From Planctomycetota bacterium (lineage in GTDB: Bacteria > Planctomycetota > PUPC01 > JACPCR01): a stretch of 42,913 nucleotides of DNA. Shown here in pieces: positions 34,717 through 42,913 of this stretch (the stretch's first letter is position 1; every line of letters begins with the position of its first letter). Both the position numbers and the translations under genes were made by a program. The stretch lies in NCBI GenBank assembly GCA_027625095.1, contig JAQBXN010000069.1, positions 1-42,913 on the forward strand. The letters run 5' to 3'. The notes under the pieces were generated by a model. It searched no databases. It was given only the letters and a program-made list of their open reading frames with translations, and was not told the origin of the DNA.

Positions 34717-35370
34717 TTACTTATCACCCATTCCCAATCCGACCATATCCACAAGCCAGCCCCGGGACTCCCCTACAGGCGCGTAACTCGGGTCGTGACC
34801 AAGCTCCGGGTATTGTTGCCTGACGAAGAACGCTGCGGGTTTGCCATCGATTAACAGCGGCCTCGGAATCTCTTCCTCAAGAATGATGTGCATCGCAACC
34901 AACCCGGCCGCATAACCGTCGCATTCCTCTTCAATGCTCGATTCGCCTCCCTGGATGGCGTGTATGGCCTCGTGAAAAATCGCCCCGGCAATCTGGTCTT
35001 CAGGCACTTGTGAGTAAAGCCTGTCGCTGTTCCTCAGCACCTTCACGTACATGGTTCGCGAGCCAAATTTTTCTGTTCTGTAGAGGCCGACTGGTTTGAT
35101 CTCGTGGGTGAAGACGATGGTTCCTTCTCTCACCATCTTTCGAATCTGTTTAAGGATCCTCTGCCCTCGACCGGACTGCCCAAATTCGGTCGGTTCCACC
35201 CTGGCCACAATACCCTCAATTCTTTGATAGCCCTCCTTCTGAATCGCCGACGGAGCGGGGGCTGGTCGCTTCGAGCGACGCAAAAGCTCAATACAAGTGC
35301 CCAGGGCGAACCCGATCAGCAGGATGATGGCGAGACGGCGATATGAGACTTTGGGTTTTGCATCGTTCAT
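34717..35370 (-). CDS. Membrane-anchored HExxH metallopeptidase-like protein
   Basis: A 217-residue protein with one N-terminal transmembrane helix (about 12-30, RLAIILLIGFALGTCIELL), which places the rest outside the cytoplasm. Residues 130-151 contain HEAIH (133-137) and the downstream SSIEEECDGYAAG, an acidic motif about 12 residues later. This is the HExxH plus distal Glu/Asp layout of gluzincin-type zinc peptidases. The region between (IQGGESS) and the short core are atypical, so peptidase activity is inferred. The gene follows the DUF4838 gene on the same strand after a 203-bp gap. No family name can be given with confidence. Confidence 0.6.
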   Translation of the reverse strand: MNDAKPKVSYRRLAIILLIGFALGTCIELLRRSKRPAPAPSAIQKEGYQRIEGIVARVEPTEFGQSGRGQRILKQIRKMVREGTIVFTHEIKPVGLYRTEKFGSRTMYVKVLRNSDRLYSQVPEDQIAGAIFHEAIHAIQGGESSIEEECDGYAAGLVAMHIILEEEIPRPLLIDGKPAAFFVRQQYPELGHDPSYAPVGESRGWLVDMVGLGMGDK

Positions 35371-35573
35371 CGAAGCTTCGCTGCCGGTTTTTTAAGGGGC
35401 GATTTCCATATTCCAAAACGGATGCGGAGAGGAAAATACATCCGGTTTCCTTTTCTGCAGCGCGTCAGAATTGAATGCCGCGGCAAGTCGCAGCACTCCA
35501 AAATAAGGAGCTCCTTTGGACGCTCTGACTTTCTGCGGCCCACAACATTGTCTTCTCAGGGCATTCATCGAAA

Positions 35574-38276
35574 TCACTCGAGCACCAGCATCCCACGGGA
35601 TTCCGGCACTCCCGCTGTATAAAAAATGGGGGCCCAGCCGATCCTCTCTTTTGAGTTGAACGTGTTCGCATAGAACGGATTTCGCATGACGTTGAAAGTG
35701 AAGACCCGGCCCTGGGTGTAATCGTACTGGCCCTCCACCTTCAGGGGGACGGCCAATTCGATGGTGTAGGACTTCCCATCTTCGGCCTTATTCACCGCGC
35801 AGTGGACGTCCTTGCGGTTGTCCTGCGATTTCCTGAATCCACGGAACGCCCCAAGCGAGTTCACAATGTATTGGATGTATTCCTGATCCTTGGCCGTCTC
35901 GGCCGGAGGCCCGAAGAAGAATTCACAGCTCGCCTCGCGCCAAATCCGCGTGCCGGTGTGGACGTCTTTCGGCGTTTCGGCCCAGATACCTTTCGGTTGT
36001 TGGCATTCGAGCCCGATGACGAGGTGGTCCTTCACGCGCATGATACGTCCGAAGGTCTCGTTCCCATCCGCAGTCGGTATGAGGAGGTCGGCCATGGTCC
36101 AGCCGGTCAGTTCGGTGGCCTGTTTCCAGACAGGATCGTCCAGGACGCCATCGAATTGGGGAAGAGAATCCAGGCGTGGCACCCAGAGGACTTTCTCCAT
36201 GAGCAGTCGCAGTTCTTTGGCGCGTTTGCGATCGTATTTTTTCGGGAGGTTCGCCTTGAAGATCTTTCCCGATCGCTCAACGACCTCTTCGACAGACTTC
36301 CGAGATGCCTCATCCAGATTCACGCCTTCGAGTGCCTCCGCCTTGACCGACTGGATGATGGTGCCCAGCGCTCTGGCGTAGTTGTTTCGATATGAAAAGC
36401 GCAGGCTCGAATTCCGGTCTTCGGTGTTACTGTCAGGAGCAAGGGTCCGCTTTGAATCGTAATAGTCCTCAAACTTCACCAGATTGCTGCCGTCGTCGTT
36501 GGCGTAAAACGCGAGCGCTTCCTTGTTGATGCCGGTTTGTCCTCGAAGCACAGTAAAGTTGTGATAGAGGCGAGCAGGAATGGCAGTCGCTCGTACCAGC
36601 AGTTCATGAGCGAGGAAGTATCGCATGATGGCGCCGAGCCGTTTCTGAATCCCTGGCTCGGTTTTGGTTTGTTCAATCGCAGTTTCCAGCCACTGCCGCT
36701 GCAATTGCAGGTCTTGCTCACTGTATCCAGCGCTTTCCTGACGGGGCCAGTCGAGGCGTTGAAGGGATTTGTCTGCGGTGACATGTTTCTGCTGAATCAG
36801 ATCGTAAAAGCGATACATCTCTTCCCAGCCGTCGCCGAACATATCCAGGCAGTACTGCCGCCATAACACATCGGTGGATTGATAAGGGTTGGAAAGGAGC
36901 TGCCGCAGCACCCAGTATTTTGCGCCGGACATATACCAATACTCGTGGCCGGACCATTCGGTGTAGATTCCTGCCATCCCATTCTGAGCGCCCCATTGCA
37001 GAAAGGAGGCGATCTGCCGGCTGTAGATCCGTGGGGTCACGCCCTGAAAATTCCAGTCGTGTACAACCCAGCGCGCGCCGAGGGCCGCCGACTGGAGCAG
37101 ATGGACCCAATCCTTCTGTTCAAAAAATCGGTAGCTCTTGATCACTGCATCGATGGCAATGTTCGGCTCGATTCGAGAGTTAGTCGGGAGATCGACGTTC
37201 GCGTACTGGTAAGACGTGAGATAGAGGTCTGGGAACTCTTTCTGGCATTGTTTCGCTACCAGATTCAAAAACCCGTACCAGAGATTGGCCGCATTTCCAT
37301 TCTGTTCGAGGGATTTTTTGCAGGGCTCACACTTGCAGTCGTAGTGGGCATCCATAATGCCGAAAGACAGATAGCCCTGGGTTTTGAAACGACCTTGCAA
37401 CATCAACCGAACCTCATCCATTGCCACCTTCGCAGACAATTCAGGATCGGCAAAACATGGATTCCAGGCCCCGCCGATTGGCTTCGGGCGAGCCCCATTG
37501 GCGTGCATCGGATAGAGCTGCGGATGGTCGTCGTAATACTTGTCCGGTGGAAAATAACTGGTGATGGTGTGGCTTGCTCGCAGTTCAAGCCCTTCGGAAA
37601 CCATCGTGTTCATGCGCAACCAGGTGGCGTTGCGTTGGTAGCCTCCGCTCGAAAACGTTGTTTTCGCAAACCAGGGCTGCATGAAGATATCAAGTTTGTT
37701 GACCTCGAAGGATGTCTCTCGGGGCATCGACACCCACTCCAGACCGTCGGCCCCGTCCGGCGCGTACATGCGAACTCCAGCAGCCTTGTCCAGAAAGATT
37801 CGAATCGGGTTCAGATTCCAGGGCTCCGAACTCTTCTTTGCCGCAATGATCACGTTCCCTTCACGATGAACGAGGACCGTTCCGTTCTTCGAGTTGGCCA
37901 TACGCTGCCTTATAGCGTTTGAAACGAATTGCTCCGGAATACGGGAATCCTGGCCGACAAGAATGGCCACTTTGCCCTCAGGCAGAACAAAATCCTCACT
38001 GCCATTCATCACGGGGAAGTTCGGGCTCGCGCTCCGATCCATCGGCGGCTTGAAGTCGATTGCGTATTTGCCCGCGTCCTCTTGCCGCGTGACATACTTC
38101 AAAAGGAAGTGCTGGAGATAGGCGGCCGAATAGTGGTCCGCAAAATTCACGATGACAGTGTTGTCCCCTTTAATCAGAAGCGGCTCTTCTTGCCCGGCAT
38201 CTGCAGGTAAAGGGAGGAGGAGGTTGCCGGCAAAGAAAAGGGCGAGTCCATGATGCAGGTTGAATTTCATGTCCAC
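35574..38276 (-). CDS. Secreted DUF4838 protein with C-terminal carbohydrate-binding domain
   Basis: A 900-residue exported protein; residues 3-27 form a signal peptide ending near LPADAGQ. Residues 30-200 resemble the N-terminal mixed domain that precedes DUF4838 and GH20-like barrels. The DUF4838 barrel spans roughly 205-500, with YLSFGIMDAHYDCKCEPC, then IYTEWSGHEYWYM and LWRQYCLDMFGDGWEEMY. The C-terminal third from about 690 begins QFDGVLDDPVWKQA and matches CBM9/DOMON-like domains. DUF4838 proteins occur in polysaccharide-use loci and are thought to be glycosidase-related, but no reaction is established. The start is GTG 38276 or the in-frame ATG at 38270 (MKFNLHHG). A role in degrading external polysaccharide is inferred. 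Confidence 0.8.
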   Translation of the reverse strand: MDMKFNLHHGLALFFAGNLLLPLPADAGQEEPLLIKGDNTVIVNFADHYSAAYLQHFLLKYVTRQEDAGKYAIDFKPPMDRSASPNFPVMNGSEDFVLPEGKVAILVGQDSRIPEQFVSNAIRQRMANSKNGTVLVHREGNVIIAAKKSSEPWNLNPIRIFLDKAAGVRMYAPDGADGLEWVSMPRETSFEVNKLDIFMQPWFAKTTFSSGGYQRNATWLRMNTMVSEGLELRASHTITSYFPPDKYYDDHPQLYPMHANGARPKPIGGAWNPCFADPELSAKVAMDEVRLMLQGRFKTQGYLSFGIMDAHYDCKCEPCKKSLEQNGNAANLWYGFLNLVAKQCQKEFPDLYLTSYQYANVDLPTNSRIEPNIAIDAVIKSYRFFEQKDWVHLLQSAALGARWVVHDWNFQGVTPRIYSRQIASFLQWGAQNGMAGIYTEWSGHEYWYMSGAKYWVLRQLLSNPYQSTDVLWRQYCLDMFGDGWEEMYRFYDLIQQKHVTADKSLQRLDWPRQESAGYSEQDLQLQRQWLETAIEQTKTEPGIQKRLGAIMRYFLAHELLVRATAIPARLYHNFTVLRGQTGINKEALAFYANDDGSNLVKFEDYYDSKRTLAPDSNTEDRNSSLRFSYRNNYARALGTIIQSVKAEALEGVNLDEASRKSVEEVVERSGKIFKANLPKKYDRKRAKELRLLMEKVLWVPRLDSLPQFDGVLDDPVWKQATELTGWTMADLLIPTADGNETFGRIMRVKDHLVIGLECQQPKGIWAETPKDVHTGTRIWREASCEFFFGPPAETAKDQEYIQYIVNSLGAFRGFRKSQDNRKDVHCAVNKAEDGKSYTIELAVPLKVEGQYDYTQGRVFTFNVMRNPFYANTFNSKERIGWAPIFYTAGVPESRGMLVLE

Positions 38277-38448
38277 TCGTTGGGGTAGATTGGGTAGCTG
38301 AGACTGACTTTGGAATTCTACACGACTGAATCATTAAATCAGAAGCTGTTTGCTTCAGGGTGTACCGGACGATGGCGAAGAGAAGAAGCAACACCCGCGG
38401 ATGCTGGGACGAGGCACAGCCGCCCTACCCACTCGACAGCGGCAATTT

Positions 38449-40830
38449 TTACACCTCAAGATCAAACTTGGCATCGCCGGATTCACTGCTCACCACAGAA
38501 ACGAAGCCTTCGCTGGGAAGGCCACTCGAGAGGAACTGCTGTGGTGAAACCGGCTCGGGGTTGAAATCAGAGAAGCTGATGAAGAGCGGATTCGTATCAA
38601 CATTCTGCATGGACTCTTCGAAGCCGGTAATGAGGGTCACCGAATCCTGCTGGGATTCACTCGACGGGGAAACGGAGGTCAGCTCGAGTGGACCTGAGTT
38701 CACCTCCGGTGGCGTTACGGTTGGTATCGAAGTACCGACCTCCTCCGGAACTGGTTTGGCGATTTTCCTTGCCACAACAGCGCCGTCCTGAAGGATGGTA
38801 AAGGAGTTTCCTTCGAATGGCCGCGTGCCGAATCCAGGAACTGAGATGTTAGTGATTCCAGAAGGGCTCACCTCGACCCTGACCGCGCTGTCACTGACAT
38901 TCAGAATTTCGACATCAAGGTTCGATCGGTTTTCGACCAGGATCGCACGGTCACTCGCACTCACGACCAGGAGACCTCCATCTCGCTCAGAAATTGCCGA
39001 GACGGCACCCTTGCCGTCTGCCACTGCGAACGAATTGCCCTTGCCGCGGGCGAACGATGTGGCGTTCCCGGAACTGCCATTGGTTACGATTGCAGATGCA
39101 CTGCCGCCTTTATTGCTGGCAATCGCGGTGGCGTGTCCTGACGAGCCGTTGCCGGTCACAGCGCTGACGTCGCCGGCCCCATCGGACTTCGCGGTAGCGC
39201 TACCAGTCGAACCATCACCGGTGCCTGAAGTGGCTGAACCAGCCGCATTTGCAATCGCATGAGCATTGCCCGTCGAGCTTTTGCCGGCCTCCGCGGCAGC
39301 GCTCCCACTCAGCTTGCTTTTCGCGATCGCATTCCCACGCGATTCTTCCTCTGTTGATGCTGCCGCATTCCCGGATCCAAGAGCTTCAGCAATCGATTGC
39401 CCGTGTGAGTTTGCTCCGCCCACTGCGGTCGCATCCCCGGTTTTGTGGGCTTCAGCGCGGGTAAGGCCGCTTGAGTTAGCGCCTCCCAGGGCGATGGCTT
39501 CGCCGTCGCCACGGCTGATCGCTGTGCTATCGCCGCCGGAGTTGAATCCTGTCGACGCAGTAGACGCTCCATTTCCGGCACTGCTTGCTGTCGCATTACC
39601 GACCGAGCCATCGCCGGTAGTTGCAGTAGCGTTTGCTTCTCCTTCCGATATTGCAATGGCCTTGCCGAACGAATCCTGCCCGGTAACAGTTGATGCACCC
39701 CCCGTTGCGAGGGCGGTGGCGGCTGCATCCCCCTTTGAATTCGTCCCGGTCAGAGCCTGGGCGGCCCCGGGGCCGTTCGCTCTTGCCGAGGCAGAACCTT
39801 CAGAGCCCGTGCCGGTAATCGCCGCGGCCTGGCCCTCTCCGGCGGTGGTGGCGGTGGCGTTTCCAATCGAATGTTCGCCGGTCTCGGCAATCACGTTACT
39901 GTTGGTAGTGGACGCGAAAGCTTTTCCTTTAGAGCCGGCTCCCGTTACCGCAATGGCTTCACCCTTTCCGAAACTTCTGGCATCCGAATCACCGGCTGAT
40001 CCAGGCCCGGTGCGTGCGAAAGCACTGCCGGTTCCCGTCGAAACGGCTTTGGCATCGCCTTCACCAAGGTCCTCTTCTCTTGTCATGGGAGCTGGTGGAA
40101 TTTCCGCTTCAGCCACTTCACCAGGGTCTGCAGGAATTAGACTCTCAATATTTAAATCGAGCGGTGCAGTTAATTCTTCATTGGTTATTGAGATGAGCCC
40201 AGGTTCAGCGTGGGGAGTATCGATTGCCTCTGAAACAGGAATCAGGCCAGGAACGGGAGTTTGGCCTGATGGTGTTCTGAACTGCTCCGCCAATCCGGCA
40301 AGAAAAGCGTCCAGAGAATCCAGGCCGGAAATATCGCTGGTGTCATGTCCGAGCGACTTGAGCAGGCTTTTCAATTTTTCGATGGATTCATCCACCGAGC
40401 TTTTGTCACTTGGCTTTTCCGTCTCTGAGGCCGGTGTGACTGCTTCCTCAATAAGCTGTTCAATTGATTCCGCATCCATTCCTAATTCTTCAAGGATGGC
40501 CTGAATTTCCGGGTCGTGAAGCGGTGCAAATGGCGCATCGCCTTCAGAATCAATAACCTCCTCAACCGGCGGGCGATAGTAGGGATGCAGGGGGTCAGTA
40601 ATAATCTTGATGCCTGCGGGCGGGCCAGGGACAGCAGTGTAAATAAGCTGAATACGCCGCGGAACGAATGGGGTGATGGACCGCAGTTCGTCGGCTGGTT
40701 CGGGGCCGTTAGAGCCGTCCGGACTTATTTCACGTCCGCGACGACGGGCATGGTCCAGGCGGACAGAGCGTACCTTTTCCAGATACCGATCCGTACCCGG
40801 AGATGAATTAAATCCTGTTGAGCCAATCAT
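38449..40830 (-). CDS. Solenoid-like protein with about 15 exact 22-residue repeats
   Basis: A 793-residue protein that I do not recognise. Residues 1-260 are polar and partly helical. Residues 265-604 consist of tandem repeats whose starts fall at 274, 296, 317, 339, 361, 383, 405, 427, 449, 471, 493, 515, 537, 559 and 582, a period of 22 with only two single-residue slips. The consensus is T-G-x-x-S-x-G-x-A-x-A-x5-G-x-A-x-A-x. The alternating Ala pattern suggests two short beta strands per turn of a flat beta-solenoid. Residues 605-680 are beta-rich (LLVVSASDRAILVENRSN), then a Ser/Pro/Glu-rich tail. There is no signal peptide or transmembrane helix. It lies 151 bp after the pseudokinase-PP2C gene on the same strand. 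The function is unknown; a structural, matrix or surface role is possible. Confidence 0.7.
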   Translation of the reverse strand: MIGSTGFNSSPGTDRYLEKVRSVRLDHARRRGREISPDGSNGPEPADELRSITPFVPRRIQLIYTAVPGPPAGIKIITDPLHPYYRPPVEEVIDSEGDAPFAPLHDPEIQAILEELGMDAESIEQLIEEAVTPASETEKPSDKSSVDESIEKLKSLLKSLGHDTSDISGLDSLDAFLAGLAEQFRTPSGQTPVPGLIPVSEAIDTPHAEPGLISITNEELTAPLDLNIESLIPADPGEVAEAEIPPAPMTREEDLGEGDAKAVSTGTGSAFARTGPGSAGDSDARSFGKGEAIAVTGAGSKGKAFASTTNSNVIAETGEHSIGNATATTAGEGQAAAITGTGSEGSASARANGPGAAQALTGTNSKGDAAATALATGGASTVTGQDSFGKAIAISEGEANATATTGDGSVGNATASSAGNGASTASTGFNSGGDSTAISRGDGEAIALGGANSSGLTRAEAHKTGDATAVGGANSHGQSIAEALGSGNAAASTEEESRGNAIAKSKLSGSAAAEAGKSSTGNAHAIANAAGSATSGTGDGSTGSATAKSDGAGDVSAVTGNGSSGHATAIASNKGGSASAIVTNGSSGNATSFARGKGNSFAVADGKGAVSAISERDGGLLVVSASDRAILVENRSNLDVEILNVSDSAVRVEVSPSGITNISVPGFGTRPFEGNSFTILQDGAVVARKIAKPVPEEVGTSIPTVTPPEVNSGPLELTSVSPSSESQQDSVTLITGFEESMQNVDTNPLFISFSDFNPEPVSPQQFLSSGLPSEGFVSVVSSESGDAKFDLEV
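39019..40038 (-). repeat. 66-bp-period coding repeat array
   Basis: The segment encodes residues 265-604 of the solenoid-like protein. The 22-residue period corresponds to 66 bp at DNA level, but the units have diverged at nucleotide level while Gly and Ala positions are kept, indicating selection on the protein. Confidence 0.75.
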
Positions 40831-40981
40831 TTTGGTCTTGGACGATAGATCACAAGGAAGCGATAGGACTTACCCAGTGCTTCCATTATCGAAAGTTAGA
40901 GCTATTCGTTAGGCTTTTTGGCAGGAGTATTGTGGGGCTGGGATCAGTAAGACCGCGTTGAATGCTGTTTCCCGGGAGCCG

Positions 40982-42586
40982 TCAGGCCATATCCACTGCC
41001 ACAATCACGATACCGATGTTGTCTGTCCCGCCGAGTTCGTTCGCCTGGTTGATCAAGGTTCGACATGCTTCTGAAGGGGCTGAATCTGATAGCACCGTGC
41101 TAAGATCTATTTGACCATTGTCGACATATTTGGTGAGACCATCGGAGCACAGACAAAAAACATCGCCCCGCTGGGGTTGGCAGGCAAGAAGTGTGAAGTC
41201 TTCGAATGAAGTGATCTCTATGGGGTTGGACGGGTCAATCTGTTCCTGATGGTCCGCGTTTTCAAACCGTCCGACCCAGTTCGTTAGCTCTCTTGTGTTC
41301 TTCCGCATGAGTGCCGCCCGCATAGTGAGTCCCTGACCCAGGAGCGAAGTCAACCAATTTCTGTCAGTGGTGAGCTGGTCCAAGGTCCCCCGTCGCCAAA
41401 GATAGACACGGCTGTCTCCTACATTGGCGATGACAGCGCTCCTTTTTGTCATCATGAGAGTGCAAAGTGTGCTTCCAGGGGAGGTATGGTACTGCAGCCA
41501 CCCTTCCTTCTGGCCGGGGAGGCGGGCCTGCTCAATAATGGCATGTCCAAGCAACCGGTTCGCGGCTTCGTATAAGCTGCGAACAAAACCCTCCTGCTCC
41601 TGATGGCCCAGAGACCTCTTATCGCACAGGCTTATGATTGACTGCATGACGGATTCCGCGGCGAAGGCTCCGTCAGCGGTGCTTGAGATTCCATCCGCGA
41701 CCCCTGCAATAAATGGGGTGTCTAAGGCAACCCCCTTGGATACGAATGCTTCGGAGCTGTCGAAATCTTCAAAACCTTTTCGCTCCACTTTGAGACTTGA
41801 GCCTTCCTTTCCGCCTACAAAAAAGGCACGGTCCTGATTGCTTGGATTGTGCTGTGCGCGGGTCTTGCCCGTGTGCTGCGCGGCGGCAACAACGGATGTG
41901 AGTTCATGGTCTTCGCTATCAAGAAATGAGGACAGGGTAAAGGTGACTTCGCTGGCCTTGGCGAATCTCTGTTCGGGTTTTTTCGCCAGCAGTCTGTGGA
42001 TGAGGCCCTGCCAGCCGGCGGGCAGCCAAGGCAGCCTGGTCCTCAGATTATGGAGCGGTATTTCAGGTCTGGAGAAGTCTTCATCTGGGGATTCTCCTGA
42101 AATGGCCTGAAATGTAATGGCCCCGAGCGAGAACAAGTCCCAGTTCGGTTCCGAGTTAAGTTCCTTACTGGCAAATTCCGCACAGACGTACCCATCCGGG
42201 GCAGGGAGATTGTACGGTTTCATGCCTAGGCGAATGGGCCGCAGCGGCCACTGCAATTTCACCCGGTTGGCATTCTCGTTGACCCGAATGCGCTCGAGAG
42301 TCAGAAAACCGTAAAGATAGCCTGCAAGATGTATCTGTTGCAGACAGCGGGTCACGATCTGAAGCACCTCTGCAAGTTTCCGATAGAAGCCCTCTTCGCC
42401 TCTGTGGGAGTAACTCCAGTCACTGAGTGTGAGGTAGTCTTCTTCCAACGAGGCGGCCAGGATTTCAAGGTGGCCTTCGCCAGAGGCCTTCGAAAGAATG
42501 TCAGGAAACACGCGCATGTTCAGGAGTTCCTCCGAGTTCCTGAGATTTACGAGTTCACCCAGGGGATTGTCATCAGACAGTATCAT
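40982..42586 (-). CDS. Pseudokinase-PP2C phosphatase fusion
   Basis: A 534-residue protein, counting from ATG 42586. Residues 1-225 resemble the C-lobe of a Ser/Thr kinase: NWDLFSLGAITFQAISG (148-164) and PEQRFAKASEV (204-214) are recognisable. The HRDxKxxN loop is replaced by YGFLTLERI (92-100) and no DFG, Gly loop or catalytic Lys is visible, so it should be inactive. Residues 235-534 are a complete PP2C phosphatase with NQDRAFF (250-256), VADGIS (296-301), GDSRVYLW (390-397), CSDGLTKYV (480-488) and GGTDNIGIV (519-527), keeping the metal-binding Asp residues. The frame is open to a TTG at 42823, but that part overlaps the upstream gene; ATG 42586 overlaps its stop by 14 bp, suggesting translational coupling. 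It probably reverses Ser/Thr phosphorylation in the cytoplasm under control of the pseudokinase part. Confidence 0.82.
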   Translation of the reverse strand: MILSDDNPLGELVNLRNSEELLNMRVFPDILSKASGEGHLEILAASLEEDYLTLSDWSYSHRGEEGFYRKLAEVLQIVTRCLQQIHLAGYLYGFLTLERIRVNENANRVKLQWPLRPIRLGMKPYNLPAPDGYVCAEFASKELNSEPNWDLFSLGAITFQAISGESPDEDFSRPEIPLHNLRTRLPWLPAGWQGLIHRLLAKKPEQRFAKASEVTFTLSSFLDSEDHELTSVVAAAQHTGKTRAQHNPSNQDRAFFVGGKEGSSLKVERKGFEDFDSSEAFVSKGVALDTPFIAGVADGISSTADGAFAAESVMQSIISLCDKRSLGHQEQEGFVRSLYEAANRLLGHAIIEQARLPGQKEGWLQYHTSPGSTLCTLMMTKRSAVIANVGDSRVYLWRRGTLDQLTTDRNWLTSLLGQGLTMRAALMRKNTRELTNWVGRFENADHQEQIDPSNPIEITSFEDFTLLACQPQRGDVFCLCSDGLTKYVDNGQIDLSTVLSDSAPSEACRTLINQANELGGTDNIGIVIVAVDMA

Positions 42587-42818
42587 TAAACTCACATGCT
42601 GTTCCTTCAATTTCGATACGATTACGTGTCTGGTCACCGATTCGTTCGAGTTCTTTGAAGCCCATTTCAAACTCAGGCCCTGGCTCGGAAAACTTGAGAG
42701 GGAGTTGTCCAAGAACAACCGTGCCTCCTGGTTCTGACAGATCTTCCTTGCTGAAGACACCTGTAGAATTGGAGGATGTGAACTGTTTGGTCTGGCCAAA
42801 GCTGACCCGGATGGGCAT
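42573..42818 (-). CDS. Small protein upstream of the pseudokinase-PP2C gene, unrecognised
   Basis: An 81-residue protein starting at ATG 42818 (MPIRVSFGQTKQFTSS), with AGGAG at 42825-42829, six bases upstream. Its stop overlaps the start of the next gene. The family is not recognised. It has a beta-rich, Gly/Pro-containing first half and a charged second half (FKELERIGDQTRNRIEIEG), with no signal peptide or membrane helix. The same frame is open upstream to the window edge, so this may instead be the C-terminal end of a longer protein cut by the window. The overlap with the phosphatase gene suggests the products work together. Confidence 0.5.
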   Translation of the reverse strand: MPIRVSFGQTKQFTSSNSTGVFSKEDLSEPGGTVVLGQLPLKFSEPGPEFEMGFKELERIGDQTRNRIEIEGTACEFNDTV

Positions 42819-42913
42819 GACAATCTCCTGGAGCATCGAAGTTTCGATTTCTGTTTCGAGACTTGAACTGCCGAATATGAGGTAGACCTTATCTCTCAAT
42901 AATTCCTTGCTGC

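Noticed and set aside
36879..37922. A 347-codon frame antisense to the DUF4838 gene.
   Set aside because: It lies wholly within a recognised family protein on the other strand and shows no domain.
39019..40038. YadA-type trimeric autotransporter head repeats.
   Set aside because: The period is 22 and not 14-15, and there is no signal peptide or C-terminal membrane anchor.
39266..40504. A 412-codon open frame opposite the 22-residue repeat gene, Ala/Ser/Pro-rich.
   Set aside because: It is the mirror of a regular Gly/Ala-rich repeat. The reverse-strand frame is longer, has non-repeat ends and clear positional conservation.
42587..42823. TTG 42823 as start of the pseudokinase-PP2C gene, giving 613 residues.
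   Set aside because: The added segment is Ser-rich without domain similarity and overlaps a frame with a strong ribosome-binding site whose stop overlaps ATG 42586. I keep it as an alternative because an N-lobe remnant cannot be fully excluded.

Overview
This window looks like a chromosomal segment (about 53% G+C by eye) from an uncultured, planctomycete-like bacterium. The PVC superphylum, or a neighbour such as Lentisphaerota, Sumerlaeota or Hydrogenedentota, fits best. This is an inference from gene content: Ser/Thr kinases with N-terminal zinc ribbons, giant secreted multi-lectin proteins, DUF4838 and DUF1680/GH127 sugar enzymes, phytanoyl-CoA dioxygenase family proteins and dispersed hairpin repeats. 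There is no rRNA or ribosomal protein gene to settle the phylum, and I recognise no tRNA, CRISPR array, integrase or insertion sequence.

Layout. Positions 1-677 are non-coding and hold hairpin repeats. A secreted exo-rhamnogalacturonan-lyase-like protein follows (678-4937), then about 1 kb of debris with a phytanoyl-CoA dioxygenase fragment. Next comes a forward cluster: a MNT/HEPN (MntA/HepT-type) toxin-antitoxin pair whose toxin gene carries an in-frame amber codon, a zinc-ribbon Ser/Thr kinase with tandem-repeat insertions, and a GH127-like beta-L-arabinofuranosidase. A gene-poor 1.2 kb stretch with two small membrane-protein candidates leads to a reverse pair (a membrane-anchored beta-helix protein and an intact phytanoyl-CoA dioxygenase family protein). 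This pair is divergent from a 1953-residue secreted multi-domain protein.

The middle (21.6-25.6 kb, reverse) holds an M16 peptidase, a D-mannonate-dehydratase-like enolase-superfamily protein, an amidohydrolase and a CoA-binding protein. Opposite them run an ABC ATPase, argH, an ABC permease, recJ, an orphan type II secretion F-domain protein and a HEAT-repeat protein, with a small zinc-ribbon gene reversed inside this run. The right end (reverse) carries a membrane-anchored HExxH protein, a secreted DUF4838 protein, a solenoid-like protein with about 15 repeats of 22 residues, and a pseudokinase-PP2C phosphatase fusion preceded by a small overlapping reading frame.

Themes. Several genes fit plant cell-wall (pectin/arabinan) and sugar-acid use: the rhamnogalacturonan-lyase-like protein, GH127, the mannonate-dehydratase-like protein, DUF4838 and the lectin-rich proteins. 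A second theme is phospho-signalling (a kinase and a pseudokinase-phosphatase). The features most worth a second look are the 7-bp and 8-bp tandem repeats shared by a kinase gene and distant spacers, the very regular 22-residue repeat protein beside the pseudokinase-PP2C gene, and the amber-interrupted HEPN toxin.
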